Below, in pieces: positions 1 through 5,807 of a stretch of 7,699 bases of DNA. Under the pieces are notes generated by a model. That model ran no database searches. It saw nothing but the letters and a program-made list of their open reading frames with translations, and was not told the origin of the DNA. Where the stretch lies: assembly GCA_016929205.1 (NCBI GenBank), contig JAFGJF010000462.1:1-7699 (forward strand), in the 5' to 3' direction. The DNA comes from Anaerolineae bacterium. GTDB lineage: Bacteria; Chloroflexota; Anaerolineae; JAFGEY01. Numbering within the stretch: position 1 is the stretch's first letter; each line of letters begins with the position of its first letter. The translations under genes were made by a program, and so were the position numbers.

Positions 1-4
1 GGAA

Positions 5-709
5 CTACTGGACTTGTCGCCAGCTATCTATACGGCTCAGGCTACAATTGAGTAAAGTCAAAACCGTTTCAGCGAATGGACAGTGATACCGCATGAGTTT
101 CATGAAAAATCTATAGAAATAATTCGCCGTTTCTTCGCTTCCTCCGATGGCCCCCTCAATCCATTTTCTGAAGTCCTTAGACGCAGAAATCATACCGGGC
201 GAATCGGGATCGACGCTACTCAATACCGTTTGCACTTGTCCCAGATCCTTCATGATATGATATCCTTCGTATGGGTGCCTTTCTCCAGCAATCGCCTTGC
301 CGAGATCGTGATAAAGGGAAGAAACAATACATATCTTTCTTAATACGTTTTGATCGAATCCATTCTCGGCTGCGACAGCGTTCAGCCGTGCATAGAAAGG
401 GCCAAACTCTGTACAGCCGCCGAGAAATCTTGATCCTCTACTTTCAAACGTGTCTACTACACCTGCAATCACATACAGCATATGCAATCGAGTTTCATAC
501 TGCTTATTGTTAATCCATAAAGGTTTCTTAGCGCATCCTACAAGATGCACCCCAAACGGCAGGGAGCCGAGGAATTCATCTGAAAGACTTTCCGCAGCGA
601 AAGAGGCCGCGTCGAACGATTCGCGGTCCCCATCAAAGAGATGATGAATGGTTCCCGAACCAATGGTGGTGAGTTTCTCGCACAATTGATTAAAGCTGCA
701 GCGTTCCAT
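5..709 (-). CDS. HD-domain phosphohydrolase-like protein
   Basis: This 234-residue protein has the hallmarks of the HD metal-dependent phosphohydrolase superfamily, whose members usually hydrolyse phosphate esters, nucleotides or cyclic dinucleotides in the cytoplasm. A candidate first histidine is H76 (RLHMLYVIA). The HD pair is H134-D135 in YHDLGKA, followed by H145 and H151 (RHPYEGYH), H209 (RYHCPF) and a late Asp D228 (RIDSW). Residues 1-70 match nothing I recognise. No GYP motif, signal peptide or membrane segment is seen, so it is neither an HD-GYP nor a membrane enzyme. The ATG at 709 follows GGAGG at a good distance, and the gene ends at a TAG at 5-7, so it looks complete. A weak AT-rich -10-like sequence (TAATAT on the minus strand, 749-754) lies upstream. 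It is more A+T-rich than the genes to its right, which suggests separate acquisition. The substrate is unknown; the HD assignment is fairly secure. Confidence 0.72.
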   Translation of the reverse strand: MERCSFNQLCEKLTTIGSGTIHHLFDGDRESFDAASFAAESLSDEFLGSLPFGVHLVGCAKKPLWINNKQYETRLHMLYVIAGVVDTFESRGSRFLGGCTEFGPFYARLNAVAAENGFDQNVLRKICIVSSLYHDLGKAIAGERHPYEGYHIMKDLGQVQTVLSSVDPDSPGMISASKDFRKWIEGAIGGSEETANYFYRFFMKLMRYHCPFAETVLTLLNCSLSRIDSWRQVQ

Positions 710-761
710 GCTTTTCCTCCGTGATTGTAGTTCTTACCGAATTGATTCATATTATTTGCTT

Positions 762-789
762 GGCCGTGGAGCGGCCTAACCAGATCTGG
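762..789. repeat. Small hairpin plus palindrome upstream of the HD gene
   Basis: GGCCG (762-766) and CGGCC (772-776) form a 5-bp stem with a 5-nt loop. Four bases later comes the perfect 10-bp palindrome CCAGATCTGG (780-789). The palindrome's last base is the first base of the left arm of the dyad split by the insertion sequence. These symmetric elements sit 50-80 nt upstream of the HD gene start, where promoter or operator sites would be expected. Function is inferred only from symmetry and position, and short palindromes can occur by chance. Confidence 0.35.
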
Positions 790-793
790 GTGG

Positions 794-800
794 TTTACAT
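794..800. repeat. Target-site duplication, left copy (TTTACAT)
   Basis: TTTACAT abuts the left inverted repeat and is repeated exactly at the right end of the element. Perfect identity suggests a fairly recent insertion with no rearrangement between the ends. Confidence 0.9.
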
Positions 801-817
801 TTGAGATTCGGTCATAA
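801..817 (+). repeat. Terminal inverted repeat, left end
   Basis: TTGAGATTCGGTCATAA is matched base for base by the reverse complement of 2257-2273. The transposase stop codon (TGA on the minus strand, 812-814) lies inside this repeat. Confidence 0.93.
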
Positions 818-2242
818 CTCACCAGTTCGGAAGGAACGGATGAGATCATCGATCTTGGGCGGTAGTTCGCCATGCTCTGCTCGATACTGATCCAGGAAAG
901 CTTGTGTGGCCAGCATGTCGAGCACGCGGCGCAGTCCTCGGGTAAGCACGATCTTGCCCGGCTTGTTGTCCTTGCGCTCCGCCCAACCACCCAAACGAGC
1001 GAGCAGACGGACTTCTTCCCAGTCCAAGGTGATGCCCAGTTCATAGAGGAACCCAGCGGCGACCCAACCCAGAGCCAACATAGTGCGGATGCCGGTCAGG
1101 TCGAGCAGTTGCACTTCCTCCCAGCCGAGAGTGTCTTTGACGAACTGGAAGCTGTCTTCGACCGCCCATCGCTGCCGACACATGCGAAAGATGCGCACCA
1201 CGCTGTCCTTATCGGTCACCGGCCAATCCGTGACCAGCAGCCATGGTTCGAGCGAGGTGTTGGGCACGCGGACCTCGACCAGCCACAGCCTCTTCTGAAC
1301 CGTCTCTCCAGGCCCTTCGCGGCGGACGTTGGTCGGATACGTCAGGAGGAAGGAACCGGCCCGAATCTCGGCCTCGACACGCTGCCGTTTGGCCCGTTTC
1401 TGTCGTCCTCGCCGCACGACCATCTCCGTCTCGGCGGTAGCCAACCGTTTGAGCTGGCTTTGCACAGCGGCAATGTCGCCCTCGATCCACTCTCCAGCAT
1501 TGTTCTGATAGCTCACCAACCGTTCTGGATGCTTGACCCGGCAGACCAAATGCTCCTCTTGTTCCCACACCGTACGCCACACGGCCACATCGTCGAATCC
1601 GCTGTCCAAGATCCAACTCACAGTCATCCGCGGCTTGACGGCGGCCAGCGACTCGCTGACCGTCTGCAGTGACTGCTGCACTTCCAGCGACTCGCTGACG
1701 AAATCTTCCTCCTGACTGGAGAACAGGCGATGATACAGAATCGCTCGTCGGGACGGCGTCATACCAAGCACGTTCAGCGTCCGATAGCCAGATACCGGGT
1801 TGCCGCGCAAGTCCCGAACTTGCATGAGGTCCGGCATCTCCCGCGCATAAGGCTTGCGCAGGTCTGACCCGTCCGCCACCAGCCGCAACTCGTCTGTATC
1901 CACTTCCGCCAAGCGCATGACCCCACGCCGACGCAAGGCCCCCGTCACCGGCGCGGCATCCAGCTGCGAACGCTTCGTGCTCTCTGCCGAAGCCATGCGA
2001 CTCACACACTGTCCACCCTCTTTGCTCTGATTCAGCAGCGCAGAGTGGGCTGCAATCCGTTGACACACCAGGCTCCCCGACGCAATAATCCCTTTCACCG
2101 TCTCCCGAAATGTCGCGCGCGTTCGCTGATCCCCCATCAGCTCATCGAACGACGCCAAGTACCCTGGTATCAGCTCAATCTGAGCCCCTGTCAGTTCCAT
2201 GCCCCCCCTTTTCGCGGTCCCCATGGGCTTATTGTACATCAT
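812..2242 (-). CDS. IS4-family DDE transposase
   Basis: This 476-residue protein catalyses cut-and-paste movement of the surrounding element. The DDE triad is visible: D124 in VADGSD, D213 in ILDSGFDD and E362 in RWAVEDSF. The long stretch between D213 and E362 fits the beta-strand insertion domain of the IS4 family. The family signature Y-x2-R-x3-E-x6-K is present with correct spacing as C355-R358-E362-K369, so cysteine replaces the usual tyrosine. There is no frameshift or internal stop. The ATG at 2242 is followed directly by a second ATG at 2239, which is better placed after AGGA; a further in-frame Met at residue 15 (MELTGA) is also possible, so the exact start is uncertain. The protein ends inside the left inverted repeat. 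Catalytic competence is inferred from the intact triad. Confidence 0.93.
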   Translation of the reverse strand: MMYNKPMGTAKRGGMELTGAQIELIPGYLASFDELMGDQRTRATFRETVKGIIASGSLVCQRIAAHSALLNQSKEGGQCVSRMASAESTKRSQLDAAPVTGALRRRGVMRLAEVDTDELRLVADGSDLRKPYAREMPDLMQVRDLRGNPVSGYRTLNVLGMTPSRRAILYHRLFSSQEEDFVSESLEVQQSLQTVSESLAAVKPRMTVSWILDSGFDDVAVWRTVWEQEEHLVCRVKHPERLVSYQNNAGEWIEGDIAAVQSQLKRLATAETEMVVRRGRQKRAKRQRVEAEIRAGSFLLTYPTNVRREGPGETVQKRLWLVEVRVPNTSLEPWLLVTDWPVTDKDSVVRIFRMCRQRWAVEDSFQFVKDTLGWEEVQLLDLTGIRTMLALGWVAAGFLYELGITLDWEEVRLLARLGGWAERKDNKPGKIVLTRGLRRVLDMLATQAFLDQYRAEHGELPPKIDDLIRSFRTGEL

Positions 2243-2256
2243 TTCCTGGGGGGCAT

Positions 2257-2273
2257 TTATGACCGAATCTCAA
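2257..2273 (-). repeat. Terminal inverted repeat, right end
   Basis: This is the exact 17-bp reverse complement of the left end (801-817). It lies 14 nt upstream of the first transposase start codon, so transposase expression signals must overlap or flank it. Confidence 0.93.
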
Positions 2274-2280
2274 TTTACAT
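2274..2280. repeat. Target-site duplication, right copy (TTTACAT)
   Basis: This second exact copy of the 7-bp target lies immediately outside the right inverted repeat. It marks the point where ancestral flanking DNA resumes. Confidence 0.9.
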
Positions 2281-2512
2281 GAGACATGACGCGCGTAAAC
2301 CACCTTATTGGCATCTTATCAGGCTTTTTTCGCCCATATCCATCCTTTCCGGGTTCACATCTATCTGCCACGTCACGTAAACCCCCTGACAAAACCGGCA
2401 AACGCGGCATTCTTTGACCAGAACTCTCGTTCTTGTGTACGTATAACCTATATCATTCTACTTCAAAATCCTTCTCTTGACAATAGATCGATTCTTTTTT
2501 CAGGGAGGCGGC

Positions 2513-2758
2513 ATGGAACAACGGCCTAAAAAACGGCTCGAGTATGCATTTGAGAACGTTTGCCCGCCGGTTCGGCAGTGCCCTCGATCCCAACACCAAA
2601 TTCACTTGACATTACAATGCGCCCTGTTATACAATAAGGGTAACCATGCCCTGGGCGAAAATGACAGGAAAAAACAAAAAAACGCCAAAAAACAATTACC
2701 GGTACCGGGATCAGCATTCCGACTGGCACTGAACCCAACTTTCCGGCCGGAACACTAG
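2513..2758 (+). CDS. Doubtful 81-aa reading frame
   Basis: An ATG at 2513 follows a good Shine-Dalgarno sequence (AGGGAGG, 2502-2508). The frame begins MEQRPKKRLEY, turns Lys-rich where the DNA has A-tracts, and stops at 2758, in the Shine-Dalgarno region of the glycosidase. I recognise no family. The strong promoter at 2606-2635 lies inside the frame and the residue composition looks random after the first 20 codons. It may be a decayed fragment or chance. Only the ribosome-binding site argues for it. Confidence 0.2.
   Translation: MEQRPKKRLEYAFENVCPPVRQCPRSQHQIHLTLQCALLYNKGNHALGENDRKKQKNAKKQLPVPGSAFRLALNPTFRPEH
2606..2635 (+). promoter_or_regulatory. Sigma-70-type promoter for the glycosidase
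   Basis: A perfect -35 TTGACA (2606-2611) is followed after 18 bp by TACAAT (2630-2635, five of six consensus bases); an overlapping TATACA at 16 bp is an alternative. Transcription would start near 2642, giving a leader of about 130 nt before the GTG at 2773. It is the best promoter match in the window. Confidence 0.6.
2699..2752. promoter_or_regulatory. Paired palindromes in the glycosidase leader
   Basis: CCGGTACCGG (2699-2708) and TTCCGGCCGGAA (2741-2752) are perfect palindromes sharing a CCGG core and lying 42 bp apart centre to centre, or four helical turns. The second ends 5 nt before the Shine-Dalgarno sequence. They could be repressor operators downstream of the promoter or RNA hairpins limiting ribosome access. 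Both roles are inferred. Confidence 0.4.
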
Positions 2759-2764
2759 AAAGGA
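2758..2764 (+). promoter_or_regulatory. Ribosome-binding site fixing a GTG start
   Basis: GAAAGGA lies 8 nt before the GTG at 2773. With no other standard start codon between it and the upstream in-frame stop (2662-2664), it settles the glycosidase start. Confidence 0.65.
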
Positions 2765-2772
2765 ACACCCTC

Positions 2773-4098
2773 GTGACACAAACTGGTCAGGTCTGGTTCA
2801 GTTCCGAGGACGGGCAGCGCTACAAACTCACCCCACAGGTCGATCTGGCATTTGGTAACACGGGTGAAAAACAGGGCACCACCATCCACGTCGATCCGAC
2901 CACCACCTACCAGTCGATCCTCGGCGTTGGCTGTTCTTTTGAAGAAGCGACCGTCTACAACCTGCGGCGCATGCCCGAAGGAGACAAGGTGCTCAAAAGC
3001 CTCGTCGATCCCGTCGACGGCATCGGCTGGAACCTGATGCGGATCTGCTTTGGCTCTTCCGATTTTACCGCCCGCGAATACTATTCTTACGACGACCTGT
3101 CCAAAGGCGAAACAGACCTCGACCTGGCCCGGTTTAGCATTCAAAAGGACGTCGAATACGGCATCGTCGAGACGATCCAAAAGGCGTTGTCCTACAACCC
3201 CGACCTCAAGATTTTCGCCTCGCCCTGGAGCCCGCCGGGATGGATGAAATCGACCGGGTCAATGGGCGGCGGGCGGCTGCTGCCGCAGTATTACGAGGTC
3301 GCGGCGCGATACTATCGGCTGGCCATCCAGGCCTACGAGGCGTTGGGCATCCCCATCTATGCCTTTACCCTGCAGAACGAGCCGCTGATGGTCCATCGCA
3401 AATACCCGACCTGCAAGATGACCTGGCAGGAGCAGCGCGATTTCCTCAAAGCAATCAAACGGGAATTCCTGGCCCACGACATCCAGGCCCGGATCTGGAT
3501 TTTCGATCACAATTTTAAGGATGCCATGCGCTACCCGGCCAAGATCCTGGCCGATCCCGAGGCCTATGCTGCCACGGACGGCGTCGCCTTTCACGCCTAC
3601 GAGGGCAAAGTGGAACAGATGGGGCAGTTGCACGATGCCTTTCCGGCCAAGGACATCTTTTTCACCGAGTATTCGACCTGGACCACGCGGGGCATCGACG
3701 CCATCTTGGGGTATTTCCGCAACTGGGCCAAGAGCTACAATGCCTGGGTCGCCTGCCTCGACGACCAGCGCCAGCCCAACGCCGGCCCTCATCCCGCCAG
3801 CCCGACCTTTGTCACCGTCAGCAGCAGCGATCCGTCCCAATACTGGTACATTGCCGAGTATTACCTGCTCGGTCAGATCTCCAAATTCGTCCAGTCCGGC
3901 GCCTACCGCATCGACAGCGGCACTGGCTCGCCGCGCACGATCACCAACGCCGCCTTTCTCAACCCCGACGGCACGATCGTACTCGTCGCCGTCAACCAGA
4001 CGGACCAAGAACAGCCGTTCACCGTCGTCACCCCCGGTGGCCAATTCACCGCCGCCCTGCCCGACAAAAGTGTGGGCACCTATCGCTGGCCGGCCTAG
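2773..4098 (+). CDS. Glycoside hydrolase family 30 enzyme
   Basis: This 441-residue enzyme belongs to clan A retaining glycosidases of family GH30, which includes glucosylceramidases, beta-glucosidases, beta-1,6-glucanases and xylanases. An N-terminal strand region (1-48) is followed by the (beta/alpha)8 barrel and a C-terminal beta-sandwich (about 375-441). Landmarks are GVGCSFEEAT (51-60), RICFGSSDF (90-98), the family hallmark SPWSPPGWMKS (150-160), the acid/base E203 in TLQNEP and the nucleophile E299 in FFTEYS. Their spacing fits the family. No signal peptide or anchor is seen, so it probably acts in the cytoplasm on imported oligosaccharides or glycosides; the substrate cannot be read from sequence. 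It starts at GTG 2773 after GAAAGGA and appears single-gene, with its own promoter. No transporter or sugar regulator adjoins it. GH30 is secure, the subfamily is not. Confidence 0.93.
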   Translation: MTQTGQVWFSSEDGQRYKLTPQVDLAFGNTGEKQGTTIHVDPTTTYQSILGVGCSFEEATVYNLRRMPEGDKVLKSLVDPVDGIGWNLMRICFGSSDFTAREYYSYDDLSKGETDLDLARFSIQKDVEYGIVETIQKALSYNPDLKIFASPWSPPGWMKSTGSMGGGRLLPQYYEVAARYYRLAIQAYEALGIPIYAFTLQNEPLMVHRKYPTCKMTWQEQRDFLKAIKREFLAHDIQARIWIFDHNFKDAMRYPAKILADPEAYAATDGVAFHAYEGKVEQMGQLHDAFPAKDIFFTEYSTWTTRGIDAILGYFRNWAKSYNAWVACLDDQRQPNAGPHPASPTFVTVSSSDPSQYWYIAEYYLLGQISKFVQSGAYRIDSGTGSPRTITNAAFLNPDGTIVLVAVNQTDQEQPFTVVTPGGQFTAALPDKSVGTYRWPA

Positions 4099-4110
4099 CC
4101 TCAGCACCAC

Positions 4111-4141
4111 CAACGGACCACTCGCCGTTTGTCATCCGTTG
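4111..4141 (+). terminator. Weak terminator-like hairpin after the glycosidase
   Basis: CAACGGA (4111-4117) pairs with TCCGTTG (4135-4141) over a 17-nt loop and is followed by an A/T-rich tract with five T residues around 4152-4156. The stem begins 12 nt after the TAG. The long loop and delayed T-run make it a weak candidate. Confidence 0.35.
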
Positions 4142-4200
4142 AATTTATCCATTTTTCACGCGAATTTTACGCCGTTTTTACCCACAGATGCCCCGAGTTG

Positions 4201-4209
4201 TGGTACACT
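4201..4209 (+). promoter_or_regulatory. Extended -10 element before the 52-aa gene
   Basis: TGG followed by TACACT (4204-4209) fits an extended -10 (TGn plus a four-of-six hexamer). No good -35 is found at 16-18 bp; TTTACC lies 21 bp upstream. Transcription would begin near 4216, giving a leader of about 68 nt. Confidence 0.35.
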
Positions 4210-4227
4210 GACGTTCAGCATGTCGAG

Positions 4228-4257
4228 CAGGCGCAGCCATCAAGTGTGCTGCACCTG
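4228..4257 (+). promoter_or_regulatory. Leader hairpin before the 52-aa gene
   Basis: CAGGCGCAGC (4228-4237) and GCTGCACCTG (4248-4257) form a 10-position stem with one mismatch over a 10-nt loop. It lies between the -10 element and the Shine-Dalgarno GAGGAG. With no T-run it is not a normal terminator; an operator or translational control hairpin is possible. Confidence 0.4.
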
Positions 4258-4283
4258 ACTCCCTTGACCTTGAGGAGAGATAA

Positions 4284-4442
4284 ATGAATCAAACGCTCTA
4301 CGTCGTTTACCTGGCTGCGACAGCCCTGGCAGTCCTGACAAACGGGGGCAGTGGGGATAAGACACATTATGCCGTCCAATTGTACATGACGGTCGTGGTT
4401 CTGCTTTGCGCCATGGGAGCATTAGGGTCTTTACCGGCATAG
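4284..4442 (+). CDS. Small two-membrane-segment protein (52 aa)
   Basis: The ATG at 4284 follows a very good Shine-Dalgarno sequence (GAGGAG, about 6 nt upstream) and the frame runs 52 codons to a TAG at 4440-4442. The product has two hydrophobic stretches, residues 5-19 (from LYVVYLAATA) and 33-50 (from LYMTVVVLLC), separated by a short polar turn containing NGGSGDKTH. This looks like a small membrane hairpin protein; I recognise no family. The hydrophobic pattern, strong ribosome site, promoter-like element and end just before the convergent kinase stop all favour a real gene. It is short enough to be missed by gene callers. Function is unknown. It could be a membrane regulator of the adjacent kinase, but that is speculation from proximity. 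Confidence 0.55.
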   Translation: MNQTLYVVYLAATALAVLTNGGSGDKTHYAVQLYMTVVVLLCAMGALGSLPA

Positions 4443-4457
4443 TGCAGTGACGCACTA
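4440..4457. terminator. Bidirectional hairpin holding both stop codons
   Basis: TAGTGC (4440-4445) and GCACTA (4452-4457) form a 6-bp stem over a 6-nt loop. The left arm contains the TAG of the 52-aa gene and the right arm the TAG of the kinase read on the minus strand, so the two genes are 12 nt apart. No T-run follows on either side, so termination here would be weak or factor-dependent. Confidence 0.3.
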
Positions 4458-5693
4458 GATCCTGGGCAGATCGATCGTAAACGCCGTTCCCTGCCCGACC
4501 TCGCTCTCGACGCTGATACAGCCGCCGTGCGCCTGCACCAACTGGCGGGCGATGGCCAACCCGAGCCCACTGCCGGCACCGTCCACGCGCGTGCGCGCGC
4601 GGTCGCCGCGCCAGAAACGGTCAAAGATGTAGGGCAGATCCGCCTCGGCTATGCCCTCGCCCGTATCGCGGACGACGATCCGCACGCATCCCACCCCCTG
4701 CTCGTCGCCCGCAGAGGGAACGTCCGCACTCACCACCGTCGTAGCTTGCAGCGCGATCGTGCCGCCGGGCGGCGTATGGCGGATGGCATTGCCCATCAGG
4801 TTGCCGAGCACCTGGTCCAACCGTCCCACGTCTCCGTGAACGACCATCTGCCCTGCCTCGCCGCCGACCTGGACCTCGAGCGCGATCCCCGCCGCTTCGG
4901 CCGGCCCGCCAAAACTCGTCGCCACGTCGGCCAGCAGCTCGCACACGACAACGGCTTCCAGGACCAGCGGCAACTGCCCGGCTTCGGCCAGTGACAGCGT
5001 CCGCAAATCATCGACCAGCCGGGCCAGGAGGCGCGTTTCGTCCAGCGTCGCCTCGATGTGCTCCGGCGTCGGATCGTACACCCCGTCCAGAATGCCTTCC
5101 AGGTTGCCCTGGATGATGTGCAGCGGCGTGCGCAGCTCGTGGGCCACGTCGGCGGTCAGGCTGCGCCGCCGTTGATCGGCCAGCTCCAGCTCCTCGACCA
5201 TGCGGTTGAACGATCCAGCCAGGCGCCCAAACTCGCCAGGATGATGGGCATCCACGCGCACGCTCAGATCGCCCTCGGCCACGCGGTCGGCGGCGGTCAT
5301 CACCCCGGCCAACGGGGAGGCGATGTCGCGAAAGGCACGCACCGCCAGGGCGAGTGCCAACAACGGCAGCGTCAACGCCAGGCCGCACCCGCCGATCCAC
5401 ACCAGCGCCGCCAGGTGTTTGTCCCCACCCATTCCCCGGGAGAACAACGCCGCCAACACGGCCATGCCGCCCACAACCAGCAGGGCCATAAACCCAAAGA
5501 GGCCGGCAAAGCGCAAAAAGATCGTACCCCGCTTGCGCCGCCATGCCTTCGGCCAATCGTGCAGATTGGGATGCGCCGGGTACGGGGCCCGGCGCCGCCA
5601 GGGGTGACAGGATCTGATGCCACGACGCGGATCAAACATGGCCTCGTGGCCAGATTTAGGTTCGCGTATCTTGTGTCGCCAAAATCGTCTCAA
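4455..5693 (-). CDS. HAMP-domain sensor histidine kinase
   Basis: This 412-residue kinase is probably the partner of the regulator gene just upstream. It autophosphorylates H185 and passes the phosphate to the regulator. Layout: a basic N-terminal tail (1-56), membrane segment 1 (57-84), a loop of about 10 residues, membrane segment 2 (94-119), HAMP (120-172), H-box DVAHELRTPL with H185, N-box with N298 and N302, G1 box DTGEGI (343-348), F-box FDRFWRG (357-363) and G2 box GSGLGL (374-379). All catalytic boxes are intact. The loop outside the membrane is too short for a sensor domain, so the signal is probably sensed in the membrane or through a partner. The TTG at 5693 has GAGG 7 nt upstream; an ATG at 5639 is an alternative with a poorly placed GAGG. 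A 154-nt gap separates it from the regulator. Confidence 0.93.
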   Translation of the reverse strand: MRRFWRHKIREPKSGHEAMFDPRRGIRSCHPWRRRAPYPAHPNLHDWPKAWRRKRGTIFLRFAGLFGFMALLVVGGMAVLAALFSRGMGGDKHLAALVWIGGCGLALTLPLLALALAVRAFRDIASPLAGVMTAADRVAEGDLSVRVDAHHPGEFGRLAGSFNRMVEELELADQRRRSLTADVAHELRTPLHIIQGNLEGILDGVYDPTPEHIEATLDETRLLARLVDDLRTLSLAEAGQLPLVLEAVVVCELLADVATSFGGPAEAAGIALEVQVGGEAGQMVVHGDVGRLDQVLGNLMGNAIRHTPPGGTIALQATTVVSADVPSAGDEQGVGCVRIVVRDTGEGIAEADLPYIFDRFWRGDRARTRVDGAGSGLGLAIARQLVQAHGGCISVESEVGQGTAFTIDLPRI

Positions 5694-5807
5694 GATCCGA
5701 CCTCACCTGAAATAACACCGAATGGACAAGGATTGTGGGTAGAAAGCATCCGACGGGATGGATAGGATTTCGCCAAGCGCGCCGAGATGCTGCTACCCGG
5801 CCAAGTG

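Larger units (their letters stand above)
801..2273 (-). mobile_element. Intact IS4-family insertion sequence (1,473 bp)
   Basis: The element is bounded by perfect 17-bp inverted repeats (801-817 and 2257-2273) and flanked by 7-bp duplications. It contains one transposase gene filling almost its whole length and no passenger genes. IS4-family subgroups typically make duplications of roughly 7-13 bp, so 7 bp is at the short end. Full reading frame, perfect ends and perfect duplications together indicate a potentially active, recently moved copy. It lies upstream of the HD gene with the transposase pointing the same way, so read-through could affect that gene. The IS4 family is clear; I cannot name the subgroup or the ISfinder entry. 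Confidence 0.93.
789..2304. repeat. 10-bp dyad split by the insertion sequence
   Basis: The arm GGTGGTTTAC at 789-798 is the exact reverse complement of GTAAACCACC at 2295-2304. The IS and one copy of its target duplication now separate the arms. With the element and one duplicate removed, the arms lie 16 nt apart, about 80 nt upstream of the HD gene. Neither side has a T-run, so a rho-independent terminator is unlikely; an operator or a structured insertion target fits better. Confidence 0.6.
2281..2772. other. Non-coding leader between the IS and the glycosidase
   Basis: This 492-nt stretch holds no convincing gene. It contains the right arm of the split dyad (2295-2304), a T-run (2325-2330) with no stem before it, an isolated TTGACA (2477-2482) without a suitable -10, a doubtful small reading frame, the promoter at 2606-2635, A-rich tracts around 2669-2693 and two perfect palindromes. 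The glycosidase frame stays open upstream to a stop at 2662-2664 but offers no ATG, GTG or TTG before 2773. Before the IS arrived, this was the divergent intergenic region between the HD gene and the glycosidase. Confidence 0.6.

Noticed and set aside
872..2066. Long open frames on both strands within the insertion sequence (872-1672 plus, 1209-2066 minus)
   Set aside because: They are out-of-frame readings of the transposase, which alone carries the DDE motifs and spans the element.
2311..2330. T-run AGGCTTTTTT as a rho-independent terminator
   Set aside because: No complementary stem lies directly upstream; GGC and AGGC here cannot pair with each other.
2477..2512. TTG start extending the small 2513-2758 frame upstream
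   Set aside because: The TTG is the first half of an isolated TTGACA and has no ribosome site; if the frame is real, the ATG at 2513 after AGGGAGG is the start.
3259..4113. 284-codon open frame antisense to the glycosidase
   Set aside because: It is a by-product of the high third-position G+C of the GH30 gene; the Gly/Val/Asp-rich product matches nothing and the catalytic residues are in the plus frame.
3521..4258. 245-codon plus-strand frame overlapping the glycosidase
   Set aside because: The product is dominated by Ser, Pro, Arg and Thr, typical of an out-of-frame reading of a G+C-rich gene.
5058..5765. 235-codon plus-strand frame opposite the kinase
   Set aside because: Its His/Arg/Gln/Pro-rich product is a shadow of the kinase, whose H, N, G1, F and G2 boxes are all in the minus frame.
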